This document shows positions 1 through 13,400 of a stretch of 64,000 bases of DNA, in pieces. Source of the stretch: Spirometra erinaceieuropaei (taxonomy: Eukaryota; Platyhelminthes; Cestoda; Diphyllobothriidea; Diphyllobothriidae); the NCBI GenBank assembly GCA_902702965.1, contig CACRXP010000046.1, forward strand, positions 881,182-945,181, read 5' to 3'. The number at the start of each line of letters is the position of its first letter. Within the stretch, counting starts at the first letter, position 1. Position numbers and translations under genes: made by a program. The notes below the pieces were generated by a model. The model made no database searches. It was given only the letters and a program-made list of their open reading frames with translations, and was not told where the DNA came from.

Positions 1-1020
1 AAATTCTGAAATGCTTTTTTGACTAGGAAGGATTACTGAGTTAGGGTTGTAATATTGACTATCATGCGGCATAATCCTGTAATATTTTGGACTCGCCAGG
101 ATGTCGTCTTCTGAATGCTCTTCCTTTCGACTCCTGCAGAAACCACCGATGGGTGATACACCAATACGACGGTCGAGCATATCGCTTGTGCTTAGAAATG
201 CTCACATACAATAAGTGACAGATTGTATGAAATGTAATATGCATTTTCCACATTAACTTTCGATAGTCTTATAAATTCAATTACATTTTATATAAAATAT
301 TCACAAAGTATTCTTTCTTTCTCTTATCTGGCAGAAAACTACATTGTCTTCATATTTTATGCCCAAAGTAAGTGTATTTTTAAATTTTAAAAAGGTTTGC
401 AACCATTAGATTTTTCAGACTATGCAATGTTCATACATACAGCATCGCTCATACACGTTTACCAATGCTTCTCATGAAATTTACAACATCGTTCGCATCT
501 ACTGCAAAGTTTATGAACTCCAAATGGTCTCTTATTAAAGGCATAAAGGAATATATGATTGTCCTACGTGGAAAACATACATTTTGTGGACCGAAATCTC
601 TAAACGCTAATGCAACGACAGGCCAAGTTCGAACGTATTCGGGAATCAAAAAGCCCTTTCCGAACATCAAAATACAGTTTTTTCGACATACAATATGAAA
701 ACAATGTGGTTTTCTACCAAACAAGTAAAAGAAAGCTTATTTTGCGCATATTTTATACAAAATCTATTTGAATTTATAAGACCAGCGAAGATCAATGTGA
801 AGAGTGCATGCTAAATAAGTAGTCACTTTTTACGGAGTGTGGCTTTCTTAGGAGGTAGATGATAAGTTCATTCAAAAGCAGGCAACCTGCTGAGTTCAAA
901 ATACTATAGGATTATGCCGCAAGATAAGTGGTCTTGCAACCCCACCTCAGTAATCCTTCCTAGTCGAAATTGCATTTCAGAATTTTCGTCACCATTTCAT
1001 GAGCTCGATCACCCACTGTA
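1..1020. mobile_element. Foldback element FB1 (subfamily B), cut by the window start
   Basis: The left arm starts AAATTCTGAAATGC...CTAGGAAGGATTACT. The right arm ends with its reverse complement (AGTAATCCTTCCTAGTCG...CCATTTCATGAGCTCG) and CACCCACTGTA at 1020. Only the outermost few tens of bases of the left arm are missing. Both arms carry the same variant GCGGCATAATCCT. ORFs inside (465-698 plus and 449-724 minus) are mirror readings of the palindrome, not genes. Confidence 0.85.
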
Positions 1021-3059
1021 CTCGCGTTCATGCAAATGCATCAAAAAAATCTAACTTGGAATGAGCGATAGGTAAAAAAAAAACAAATTGTTTCCCACTC
1101 AGCGTTTCACACGAATCATTATATCCTCTAAGCAGCATCCGCAATGACTATCAGCAGACATTGACCAAGCTCAGAAATGAGCACCTTATGCTGCTTACAT
1201 TAGGACAGCTCACGCGTTACGTACGATGACGTGTGCCCAACGGAGTGGTGAGCCTAGGACCGGTGTCTTGAGTGTAATTTAGATTGTAGTGACAGTAGAC
1301 CTGCGCGGCATCCACCGCACTCTCTCCCTCCTTCCCACCCACTATGCTTCGATTGGAGTTTGGTACGGGGGCTGGGATTGATAAAGTCAAACGACCCGTC
1401 TACGCGTGCCATACACGAACTTGTGCGCACGGACTATGCTAAACTTTCACGAGAGCGGCTCTGGTCTCGCATGAGTGACGGTGCCAAAACAGGCCACTTT
1501 CAAAAAAAGAGCTGATACATTCTGATCCTCAGACCGGAAAGGGACCTGGTTATACCGTTAGTTGGCGGTTTTCCAAGCCACGACTTTCAGTGTATCAGAA
1601 GAATGAACCGATGTGCCGGGAAAATGCATCTTATTCCCTCTTTCTTCTACTCCATGCATTAGTCAATTATCAGAGCTTGTCAACCATCTGGTAGTCCGGT
1701 TGGAAGCAATGAATAATGCGGCTTTATGATCTGCACACAAGGCGAGTCACAAATGCGCGCACAACAGTAGTCGTTGATTCGCACGGACACAGCGCGACCC
1801 CATGAACGCGTGCAGCGATCCAATCTGAGCCGATTTTGATCCAGAGCACATAGTTATACGATTTAACTGAACTTCAGGCACCCTCGGCGGACAAATAATA
1901 CCCAGGAAAGATTCAGTTGAAATAGCCTCCATCTAAGTAAAGCCCTGACGCATTAGTACCGCCAATTCTGCGCAAAACCGCTGGAACCAGAAAGCCATTA
2001 ATTTTCAAAATTTAAACCTCTTAAATTAAACAAGCTATTTTTTGCTAAGGTTCGCATTAAAGAGGTCTGTAATGCGAGCAATTGGATGAGGAAAATGCTT
2101 CTGTTTTTCTAACTGAATATCTCTAAATTAGGTAAAACTGGAAAGGTTTGGCCGTCCCGTGTTGGAATTCCGCCACCGACTCGTTAATCAGATGCGCTTG
2201 ATAATGATTATGCAAGTTTGCCCGAGGAATGACATAGGCAGTCGAGATGTTCAACCGTGTAATTGAAATAAACTAGCTTTGTGCATGATACCAGCGGTTG
2301 CTGAACCCTTTGCAGTCACCGACCAATTCTGGGATAAAGGAAAGTGCTAACTGTCTGATCGCCGAAAAAGAAGACCCGATGGCTTCAGGCAGGCCTCTAG
2401 CATTGGCCTGTTTCTGGAATTTTGAATTCGTCCTGGAGACGGATGTATGCATGCTTTTCTCCCAAAACATCTATTCAGCTGCTGGTCAGTGAAGCTGGTA
2501 ATCATAATCGAGTGAGAGACTCGGTTTCCGAAAGCTGGTACTGTATTCTGGTCAGACGATAAAACCTCGGATGCGCTTTCGATGCAAACTAACTTAGTTA
2601 AAATTTTTAACTTCCTAATCTTATTTTGGGGTTCATTAAATACCTGATTTTGCAAAAATTTACGTCAACGAGGCATTAGGAAGGGGCACCTACACTCATC
2701 TTTAAAATAAATAAGAATGCTAAACTAGTGAAGCCGGGTAAGCCCGAATCAAACCTTCTCCCTTTCAATAAAAACTTACCGTGGCCTTGCCTGCGGTTAA
2801 ATTTAAGGACGTCTTCCTGAAAAGTGGGTTGGCTATTGCATACGTAGCGACTGCTGTCTTCGAAGTCTTGTTTGAGTGCTTTATAGTAAAGTTTATTTAA
2901 CAGTACGACTGTTTTTACAGACAACTCTGTCCGTTTCGCAAACATTGGGAAAATTTAGCAATTTTCTGCAGTTTATCATCGCTGTCAGTGCACAGAAATG
3001 CTGGCGGATTTTATCCTCAGTGTGACAACGTTAGATAACAGTTTGATTTAAAAGTTTTT
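1021..3059. other. Unassigned spacer, with a diverged C-repeat fragment
   Basis: The stretch 1255-1370 resembles the C repeat (AATTTAGATTGTAGTGACAG, then GCATCCACCGCACTCTCTCC), matching the fuller copy near 32.7 kb. The remainder shows no recognisable gene or repeat. Short ORFs on both strands have no domain I recognise. Confidence 0.45.
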
Positions 3060-3875
3060 CAGTAGCTGGCCTAGCTCGTGCAATTGTAGCCGAAATCCCG
3101 GAATGTGATTTTACCTAGGAAGGATTTCATAGGTCGGTTGTAATATTGAGTATTTGACAATCCGACCTCATTCTACTTCAGTCGCACCAGGACGCCGGCT
3201 TTTGAGCGAGCTTTCGGTTTGACAAAGTTTGCGATTATGAGATAACTAAAGACGGCAAAATAATTACGTGTACACCGCTTGGTCTGTCCGTTCGATAAAA
3301 GATTTTCCACGGCTGATAAATGTCCATCATATCGTACATGCCTATTTATCACTGTTGTTCATGAGGTATATAACATGGTCAACATTTATTGCAAAATTTT
3401 GCGAGCCCAATATGAGGTATTCTCGGTGATGTGGAGAATTGCTTGGTCTTCTATGCATAAAAAGTATACGACGTGAAGTTTGTAAACCCTATGTACAAGT
3501 AAAATTGTAGCTCGAGTTCGAAATCATTTAAGAATTTAAAACAGTTTATATAACCGAAGGGGACCTACTTTTTTACCAAATATGAGCAGAAAAGCACATT
3601 TTGTAAAATGTTTTCTGGAAAGAATATTTGAATTTATGATGCTTCGGAAATCAGTATGAAATTCGCACCACTTAAATAGTCCTTTTTAAGGAGTGCAGTT
3701 TTTCAGGCGACTGAAATAATCCCATTTAAAAGCCGATATCCAATTGTGCCTAAAACAACCCGAAATTATGTTAAATGATAACGAATGTTAAAACCTACCA
3801 TAGTTATTCTTTCTAATAAGTACCCCACCTCAAAATCTATTTCAAGGTTTCAGTAGATAGGTTAGGTTATGTGCA
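3060..3875. mobile_element. Foldback element FB2 (subfamily B), decayed
   Basis: The left end CAGTAGCTGGCCTAGCTCG is followed by CTAGGAAGGATTTCAT and GGACGCCGGCTTTTGAG as in other B copies. The right arm is strongly diverged and fades out near 3875 (TTTCAGTAGATAGG). The right boundary is uncertain. Confidence 0.6.
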
Positions 3876-6800
3876 TTTCAGGCGACCGGTCGGTAAATTG
3901 ACTGCAATGCAAAGCTTAAGCACTCGAGCCTCGAATTTACACGTCTAAAATTGCAAACACACCAGACTGATGATGACCTATGACCACAATGCATATGGTC
4001 CTTCCGGGTTACCTTGAACGTTGTGAATTTACGTTGCAACATAATTTATCGAGCGAAAGCATTATTTCGCAGGAACAATTGTTCAAAGTAGACTTATAGG
4101 GATAAAAGCTTTTTATGCGAAAACCAACCCTTCTGCTCAGATAAGTTTTTTTTATAATAATTATTGCAGATCACATCCGCAAACTAGTGAATGTTTCCTT
4201 GTGAGCGAAATTAATTTAAATGAGAGGGACTTAAAATAATCTTTTGTCGGTCTAAAATTTTATTTTCTTTATCCGCATAAATCGGCAAAACGGGAAAGCA
4301 AATAAACCTTGTCTTTGTCGGTAATACCATTCTGCCTATATCTCATGCGCTGCTGTGCGGCTGCTGGTTGGGCTCGAGAGAGAGCACGCAAGGCACAACG
4401 AAACGGGTAAGTTACGTAAGAACGATCGGTGAGAGCCCCCTTCCATAATAAAACTTTTACTTTTTCGTCTTCTTATTCCCATTCTTTGTGAGTTTTGGTT
4501 TGCAATTCGGCTTAACTTTATGCCTTGAAATGCAGCAATAAGGCGAAAAGACAGCCTCTGGCCCAACAAACGCATATGTATTTAAAAATAAATATTCTAA
4601 ATGGAATCAACAAACTACCAATCATGTACCGATCAGGGTAATCCTAAGGGCCGTTGACAATTTTCACTAAATTGATAGTTCATGAGCAAAGAGAACAAGA
4701 TAAGATACGAGTAATATTTTCATATTTGTGTGCCCGCGCATAATTGAGCAGTGAGAAAGAAAACGGTACCATGACTTCACCAAACGAGGGCTTCTCCTTA
4801 ACATCAGAGAAGACAATGAACAGGGAGGTGTTTTCCTTGAATTTGGAAAACTTTGGTACAAGTAAACTTTACTGAGCAATGTTCATAAAAGACACTATTT
4901 TTTTAAAAATAACCTTTTTTAAAAAGGTTTTTACTTGATAATAGACATATTTGTGGTACAATTTCCTCGTGGTCGTACGCTTATGCAAATATGGCCCGCA
5001 TCGCGATCGGCAATGAAACGTGCATCCGAAAACATAGATACGCAGTTGGTGGCCTAACTGTTGAAGGATGTCGGAATTTATAAATAATCGCTGATCACTC
5101 ACAAACCGGCACCAATCCGTGAACCCAATATCAATGTCAAAAATAACAACTTTAGGGAAATTGGGAACAGAAAAGAAATGTGAATGGTATCAATACGTTG
5201 TGCGAAAATACCAATTAATTTTGTAAAGGCGGAAAATTCCGAGAACGTCAGTAATGACTGTCTGATCATGCAAAAAGACGAAACAAATGGAATAATGTTT
5301 GGCAATAACGTTTTTGTGAAGTTTTTCTCAAAAATTCTTTTGATAATTTATGCAATGCCAGGCAAAACCTACAATTTGAGGATCGATTCTAAAGCGGTTT
5401 ATCAAGACCTCGTTGTTTTTGGTGCTTTTGCATTGATTAAGATGCATTTTAATAAAGCATACCATAATTTTGCTTGATTTTGCCGACATGGATAAACGCC
5501 TACATAAGGGTACATGTTACCAGGTGGGTCAGTGGCAAATAAATTAAAGCAGACGTTATCGTAAACCTAACATTTTGTGCATATAACGAGAACTTTTCTG
5601 CTGTAAATGTATTTGCCCTTTGTATCTGTCTTCGATTATGTTGAGCTTTAGGTCGGCTTTGAAATATCACAAAATATTTCACACATTCAAGTGTTTTAAA
5701 TCAATTGCTTATAATACCAGATCCTTTATTTTGCGTTTCACAGAGTCTTTACAATGAAATATTTCTCAAAACTCTTTACCACATTGGCGAGTGTTTGGGC
5801 GTTCCTTCTCAGGTGGTGGTCTCCCACTTAAGGACTCACCCAAACATGAAATCTCACCGTCAAAAAAATGAACGTCCGCAAAAAGTCGGTAGCGGACTGT
5901 TTTCGAGCCATCAGAAAATCTTCTTTAAAAGGTTATCTTTTGAGAGATAAACTTAGTATTGCATTCCGTCGACGGATGCATGTGTACCTTATATTTTTGC
6001 ACGGCGAAAGCAAAAACAATTGACAGTTCGGCCGTGTCTTTTAAATTGCCAAATAAAATGATAAAAGTTTTCTACTGCAAACGGAAGAACATGCCTTTCT
6101 CCTTATACTAAGTCAATTTTTGCTATCCTTTCTCGCGTTTGGTCGTCTTTCTAAGATTATGAATGCACAGTAGTGAGGCTACATAGATACTGATATTTTT
6201 CTGAAATTGTTAGTGATTTGCTCCCTTCATTTAAAACTTACGTAAATGCAGAAATCAGACCGCACGAAAGGTAATGTTTTGCATGTTCAAAACTGAAAAT
6301 GACTACATGGTGGTAGTAATTTCTTTGTCATTCCACATAAAGCAAGACAGGGCATTACTACCGCACTTTATGGCAGGACGTCGCACTGATTAGCTGATCC
6401 GACTTTTGAAATCGAAAAACGTCTGATTTACCAAGAAAAACCTGTGTTTTAACAAACTGACGTCCACAATACGTCTCAGAAAAAAATCAATTTTCAAATG
6501 CGGATTGCTCTGGTGAGTAGAACTATCGAGCATAAATTACTCGTACGACAAAAAAACATGCTTGAATGCAGAACTAAAGTGCAGAACAGATACTCGTATA
6601 GAAAATTGCCCAAATATATCGCAACGTCCATTTCCACTTAAATTATGACCATTTTGCCTGGTAAATTCGCTAGGACACATTTTGTTCACAAGAAAAGGGC
6701 ATTAAGTTAAGGAGACTGGACGAGCGAGCAAAATAGACAATATCTAAGAGGTCTGAAAAAGCTCATATTAATTGCCGTCATGAAGTCTCATAAGTTGGGT

Positions 6801-7261
6801 CACGTGTTGAAAATATATACAATGAAAAACTGATTTTTTTGGATGAACGCTTACCATAAGAACAAGCTCTTATGACAATAGGCCTGATGCACCAAACATG
6901 GCAAAGTATAAAAAGACGATGTACGTGCGATTATTGGGACAATATTGTTGTACTAGTTTGAGCTCTCGAACTTATCAGAGACTATGTAAAATACACAAAA
7001 ACATAATCTCATCGGACCCTACTTCCTCTAGAAAACACGGAGGAATGTTATGGATAAACTACCCTTATTCACACAGATGTTGTATAATTTGTGCTGGCAA
7101 CTTTATGTCACTGAACGCCCTAACGACGTTCAACATCGAACAAAATAATCAATAGACGTAAACCTCTGTTTATGAAAATTAAAGAAACTCACTAACTGCG
7201 GACTTCCTAGCCAGCCCGGAGCTTATTCCGATCATATTGCTCTTCCTGGTAGATACCATCT
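3876..7261. other. AT-rich unassigned region
   Basis: About 3.4 kb with no repeat family shared with the rest of the window. The longest ORFs (5184-5477 plus, 97 aa; 6898-7155 plus, 85 aa) lack motifs, signal peptides or flanking splice signals that would support a gene. I see nothing to call here. Confidence 0.5.
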
Positions 7262-8252
7262 TCTTTCTATGGTAACTCATGAAATGTCAACCAAAATTTC
7301 GAAATGCGTTATCGTTTCGAAAAGATAAACTAAGTAGTGTTGTAAAACTAATCATGATACAGCATAAATCTATAATGATCCAGTTACCTCAGGGTGTCGG
7401 CTTTCGAAAGAATTTATTTTCGGCTGCATGCAAGATTTATACTTTGCAAAAATGACGACTTAAGTGGTATGCAATTTTCTCATTAATTTTCCATTCCCAT
7501 GAACATTCAATTATATTTCATGGAAAACATGCACAAAAATATTCATTCTTTTACGTATTCGGTAGAAAATCACGTCTTCTTCCAATATCATACTCAAGAG
7601 AAATGTATAGTTCGGTTTTAAAAAGTTTCTAATTGTGAGATTTTTAATACCGTTAAATGGCCGTTCATGAAACGTCAAGTATCTGCATTTACGAATGTGG
7701 CTCGTAAAGTTAACAATATTGCTCCAATCTACTGCTTAATTTATAAACCTCATATGGTCTTCTCTTAACACCGTAGAGAAATGCATGCAATATTGTTGAA
7801 TTTAAAAGCCACATTCGTAAATGCAGATACATGACGTTTCATGAACGGCCATTTAACGGTATTAAAAATCTCACAATTAGAAACTTTTTTAAGACCAAAC
7901 TATACTTTTCTCTTGCGTATGATATTGGAAGAAGACGTGATTTTCTACCGAATAAGTAAAAGAATGAATATTTTTGTGCAGGTTTTTCATGAAATATAAT
8001 TGAATGCTCAAGGGCATCGAAAATAAATGAGAAAATTGCATGCTACTTAAGTAGTCATTTTTTGCAGAGCATTGATCTTGCATGTAGCAGAAAATAGGTT
8101 CTTTTGAAAGCCGACACCCTGCAGTAACTGGATCATTATAGATTTATGCTGCATCATGATTTGTTTAACAACACTACTTACTTTATCTTTTCGAAACGAT
8201 AACGCATTTCGAAATTTTGGTTGACATTTCATGATTAAGCACATCTACTGTA
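7262..8252. mobile_element. Foldback element FB3 (subfamily A), well preserved
   Basis: Arms of about 450 bases (about 7271-7720 and 7795-8252) are near-perfect inverted copies around a spacer of about 75 bases. Both arms share variants absent from other copies: GCGTTATCG instead of GCGTTTTCG, GTAGTGTTG instead of GTAGGGTTG, and AATCTATAATGATCCAG. The right end is CATCTACTG-TA. No transposase ORF is present. Such a palindrome could extrude a long hairpin. Confidence 0.9.
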
Positions 8253-8276
8253 GATAAACTAGAGTTTAGGTATACA

Positions 8277-9197
8277 TATAGTAGATGTGCTATTTCATAA
8301 AGTGCTGTCCGAAATTCTGGAATTTGTTTTCATTTTGAAAAGATAAGTAAGGTAGGTTTGTATGATAAGTTATCGTGCAGCATAATCTAGAGGTATCTCA
8401 GTCGCCTCAGGATGCCAGTTTTTGAATAAACTTCTTTGCGGCCTGTGAAAATGACTACACAAGCAGCACAAATTTGTCTTTTTGATTTTCCGTGCTTCCA
8501 TAGATTCAAAGATGTTTTACAAAAAATACGCAAATTATTTCTTCTATATATTTTATTTCGGTATTGAAAGATTCAATTTCCAAATAACTGTTAAGCCGAT
8601 CTGCCTCTACACACACATCCAGGGGTTCCAAATGCAAGATATCTGCTTTTACTCTAAAGGCAGTCGTACAGTTTTATACACCCTTAAGAAAAAATCATTT
8701 AAGTCTAATCAAATATTGCAGAGGATGTCGATCTCGTCTAACACTCAATAAGCAACAGAAATCAACGCGGTGGTGCGACGCCGTATGAATGGATATATTC
8801 TCATCTTAAAATACCTAAAAATTATAAACTTTTTAAACCATGCGACTTTATTTTTTAAGTATAAAACTTAAGTTACAAGCAATTAATTTCAGATGAGCAC
8901 AGAAAATGAATAGTATTCATGCAGAATTTCTAAAAAAATATAGATCTGTATTTTTAGGGACATCGGATTCTCAAGGAAAGTTCTTACCTCACATATAATA
9001 ATTTATTGCAAAGTGTGGTCTACGCAGACGGCCAGAATGAAACTCATTCAAAAGCTGTTATCGTGATCTGACTGAAATATCGTGAGATTCTGTTGTATTA
9101 TTTTTAATATTTCACCCCTACCGACGTTATCTTTCCAAACTAAAAGCACCTTACAGAATTTTGGTTGACATTTTACGATTTAATACTCCCACTCTAT
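8277..9197. mobile_element. Foldback element FB4 (subfamily A), adjacent to FB3
   Basis: It begins TATAGTAGATGTGC, 25 bases after FB3 ends, followed by GAAATTCTGGAATTTGTTTTC and the arm sequence. It ends near ATTTTGGTTGACATTTTACG and CCCACTCTATCC. It is more diverged than FB3, with a different central part that includes an 89-codon ORF (8482-8751) I regard as incidental. Confidence 0.7.
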
Positions 9198-9609
9198 CCT
9201 GACAGGAGTGTTTTTTCCCGATTAAGGCGAAAATGTGGGTCCCAGAAGGCGGTTGAGAAGAAACAGACACTCTCGCTGGAGCAAGAACTTTATTTGCCTG
9301 ACGAGGCAAATTTATGCCAAAACACGTCAAGGGTGACAGCAACAGACAGGAGTAATTCGTCCGCACGAGATTGTAGTGTTTGTGGGATGCAATCGCTCTG
9401 CTACCACATGCGTAACGTAATTTTGATGGGAACTGGTTTAAAGTAAGACTGACTTGCGCAGAATATTCAACACTCTCTTTACCACCAGCCACCTTGCGAA
9501 AGGCAGGACAATGTCAAGACCATCGATTACTCACTCCGACCCAGTGTCTGACAATGCCAAACAGCCCTGCTATGCGTGGCACACACGACATGCCCCCCCC
9601 CCACCCAGG
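9198..9609 (-). other. Decayed retroelement-tail-like segment and short C-rich run
   Basis: On the minus strand, GTCAGGCAAATAAAG followed by CTTGCTCCAGCGA matches the segment at 51.04-51.11 kb, so this is a second, worse copy of that unit. A C run lies at about 9594-9603. The 113-aa minus ORF at 9151-9492 spans the FB4 end and this segment and is not convincing. Confidence 0.4.
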
Positions 9610-10492
9610 TACAGTGGATAGGCTCACTCATGAAATGTGAACCGAAATGCCAAAACGTGTTTTCGTTCCAAAATATTAATTAAGTGGGTTTAGAGAACCA
9701 CTCATCAAGCAGCATAATTCTGTAATAAGTCCGCTACCTCAGGATGTCAATTTTCGAACGAACTTTTTTCTGGCAGGATGTAAGAGTTTAACTCTGTTAT
9801 AAATGGCTTTTTAAGTAGCATGCATTTTTCTTATCGATTTTCGATGTCCCTAAAAATTTAATTATAGTTCATGAAAAACATGCATTAACAATATTCATTC
9901 TGCTATTTCTTCGGTAGAAAATTACGTCTTCTTCCAGTTTTATACTCGAAGGAAGGGTATACCTCGGATTTTAAAAGGGTTCTAATTGCGAAATATCCTA
10001 ATACCTTGAAATTGCCGTTCCTAAAATTTAATGTCTCTTCATTTACCAATATGGTTCGTAAAGATAACAACATGGCGAAAATCCACTGCTGAATCGTAGG
10101 AACTTCACATGGTATTCACTTAATACCGTAGAGAAACGTATGGTTTTCCGTACGCGGAAAACGTATGGTTTGTGGTTTTTAAAGTCTGCATGCGAGAGTA
10201 AATGAATAAATATTGTTTTGCAGGTTTTCCATGAAATATAGTTAAATTTTTAAGGGCATCGAAAATCAATGAGAAAATGAATGCTATATACGTAGTCATT
10301 TTTAAGAAGTGTAGCTTTTGCATGCCACCAAAAAGAATTTCATTCGAAAGCCGGCGTCCTGGAGTAACTGAATTATTACAGAATTATGCTGTCTGATTAT
10401 CAACTCTCCAACCCTACATAATTAATCTTTTCGAAACGAAAAGGCATGTCAGAATTTCGGTTGGCATTTCATGAGTTAGTCCACCTACTGTA
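9610..10492. mobile_element. Foldback element FB5 (subfamily A)
   Basis: Left end TA-CAGTGGATAGGCTCACTCATG; right end ATTTCATGAGTTAGTCC, then ACCTACTG-TA. Arm sequence with TTCGTTTCCAAAAT-type and TCTTTTCGAAACGAAAAGG. The central part carries a small direct duplication around ACGTATGGTTTTCCGTACGC. Confidence 0.85.
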
Positions 10493-13400
10493 TATGCACC
10501 AGGCAACAGTGATGGCGACTCACAGCTCACATGCACAAGGATGCCAAATTGAGAAAGAGACATTGCAGCTTGTCTCTGAGTCCTCCATTAACTTGAAAAT
10601 ACTATTATAAGGACAGACCTATCCCGTCTTTTAGCAAGTGACGTCTATTTGCGCATCAGATTTTTCATCATTAGGCATGCGCCAGTGTGGGCCTCACACA
10701 CCGATCGGCTGCTCGAGCTAGTCCACCTTTTAGTGGAAGGAACCGCTTCGAGTGGGCCGGTGGTAAAGATACTGCCACGACCAACAAAAATACACACGCA
10801 TGAATTCTTCGAGTTTTAATACTCTAACACAAGCAGCATCGACCGCCGTACCGACCCGCTGTGCTTGCTCTACTTCATATCCGTGCGACCGGGATCCAAC
10901 CAGAATCCAACCTCTCATTATGCCTTTCTTCTGACGGCAGTTTGAAGTAATCATCTTGAAAATATGCAAAATCAACTATGCATTTACAAAAAAGTATATT
11001 CCTTTTAATTATATTTTTTCGGATGCATACTAACTCATTTATTTAATATGTACAGGGCATTATTTTCGATATTTCGTGTATCATCGTTGAACTGAATATT
11101 GTTTGCTTATTTATGGGGGTTTTGCTTGATGAACTTGAACCTGTTCTATGGCTAGTAGAATGTTTCTGGGGTTTGAACAATATTATGAGCCAAATTAGTT
11201 ACCGTCACGTCAGCGTTCATATTACTCAGTTTCCGTAAAAGAGCTCTGAGTCATGGTGCCCGTAAGTGAGTATTTTGTTAAAGAAGTTAGACGAATTTTG
11301 GGCGACAGCGTTCTACGAAATACAATGTACACCTTTCAAATCTCCTCGACATAGGGAGTTAGGACCAAAAGTGAAGAGCTGAGAGCAACGCGTCATGATT
11401 TTAGCCACTCACCCGTAATGGCCGGTCAAAAAGCAAATCCTGTCCTGAGTAGAACGGTGGATATTCAGTAAACTCGATGTGTATATTTGTGAGATATAGT
11501 AAACAGCATTTATACTTCTGTTCCTAAAAAATATTGAACTAGCTGATTTTTTCGTTAACCCACCAAACCGTTACTGGTATGGCCCACTAATAGAAAGAAC
11601 ATCCTTAGAATAATGAGTCAGGCAATGAAAAACAACATAGTGGGTGGCACCGCAACCTTTGCCGTAAAAATAAAATGCTAATTTTCTGGTAAGAATGGGC
11701 ACGAAATACGACGACAAAAATGTAATGAAACGAATTGTTCAGTGACAGATTATCCTGGTGCAAAAGAACTATTTCTAAGTTGTTGCTAATGTCACAGTGA
11801 TGATCAAGCTATAGGACATGAAAAGACTAGCAATATTTCCGCTAAATCCTGTCAGGTTTATGCAGCATACGCAATTTATTAAGTGTATCATGTTTAATTT
11901 TTGGGAGAAACTGCCACAAGCGCTTTCAGCATCTGAAACAGTGCTTTCCTGACTGGAACGTTTAAAAAATTTTCCAGAAAACAAGCAGTTCATGCTTTCG
12001 ATAGGCGTCGATCAGGCTGCTGATGAAGTCCAAAAAATTTAAGTAAATTTCGGACTTCTTTGCAGGAATAAATTGGCTGTTCATTATCTGAAAGGCTTAA
12101 TAAAATTGCTTAAAATATCGAGTAGTCCAATTTAGACACTTCCATAATCCAGCTTAAGAACGCAAACCAAAAAGTTAATTTTGTGGATCGCCGCTTCTGC
12201 GGTATTTCGCTGACATTTGTTTTTTTAATTACTCTTGAATTATAAGCTACATTAAAACTCGCAAACTGGACAAGCCAGCTGTAAACAGAAGACGCACAAG
12301 ACGGAAGCCATTTTTGGAGGATTTTTTTGAGAATCAAAGAGAGACGCCACTTGCGCTTTTTTCCGAAGGCAAGGCTTAGAGCAGTGATTGGAAATTCCAT
12401 AGACTTTGTCGAAGGATACCAATAAAAGAAATTAAATGTTTCCACAAATCTGTGCATAGCAGAACCTGATTTCTGATATACTCTAAATCCTTGAAGACAT
12501 TAACTCCTTTAGAATAGGACTTTATGGCAGCCTTAGCTTAATGTGTTTTAGTATTTTGGTATTTATTAAATAAGTGTATATATATCCGAACGCATAAAAC
12601 TCATTGCTTATTCATTTTTTAAAGTATCTCATAAAAAATACGATTTTTAAACCAGTGTCAGCAGTTGAAAATTCTGTTCATTCGGCAACTTTTAAAGCAA
12701 ATATAACTATCGCCAGAAGGTAGATAGAAGAATATCTTTTAACTTATAAAAACGGAATTTCAAAGGGCTAGAGAATGCAGAGGTAGGTGACGGGATAACG
12801 TTGAAGCTGTTGCCTTGAATGCTCAAACAAAGGCGCCCCAGGTGATGGCAAGATAATGACACTGAAAATAAACTATGTGGGAGGTTCACTGCCTGTTTCT
12901 AGCACTGTGGTCACCCTAACTCTCCTCGGATTATTTGGCTTTAAAACTGGTTGGATACATTAAATCTCCCCAAGGCTTAGAAAGAGGCAGCAATTGATTT
13001 CGCGTGTGAAACCGAGGCTGGGTAAACCCGAAGCTTAAACGCAACGATACATTGTTGTGAAACATAGTGGTGAACCATGGGTCACCTCCCACGCTTGGTC
13101 CGAAACTGCTCTAACCTCGGGTGAAGGGCGCTCTGCAGTTAGTGTGTATTTATTTACAGAAAAATAGGCTCAAGCAAAGAAAAGTTTTATCCTCCTTAGT
13201 TCTTTCAAGCTTAAAAGGCCTGTCACAGTTGTCAGAAGAAATGGGATTTCTTAAAGAATATCGTCAAATTACACTGTACAGGTTAAATAAATAAACAATT
13301 CCAATATTTTAATGTTTCATAAAATCCGATTTTTATTTCAAAGTGAAAAATGTCGGAAAAGCTGACTTTGTTGTTAATGTTCACTAATATTTATTGGTTA

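Noticed and set aside
449..724. Paired ORFs on both strands in FB1, and similar ORFs within other foldback copies
   Set aside because: They mirror the palindrome arms, and none resembles a transposase.
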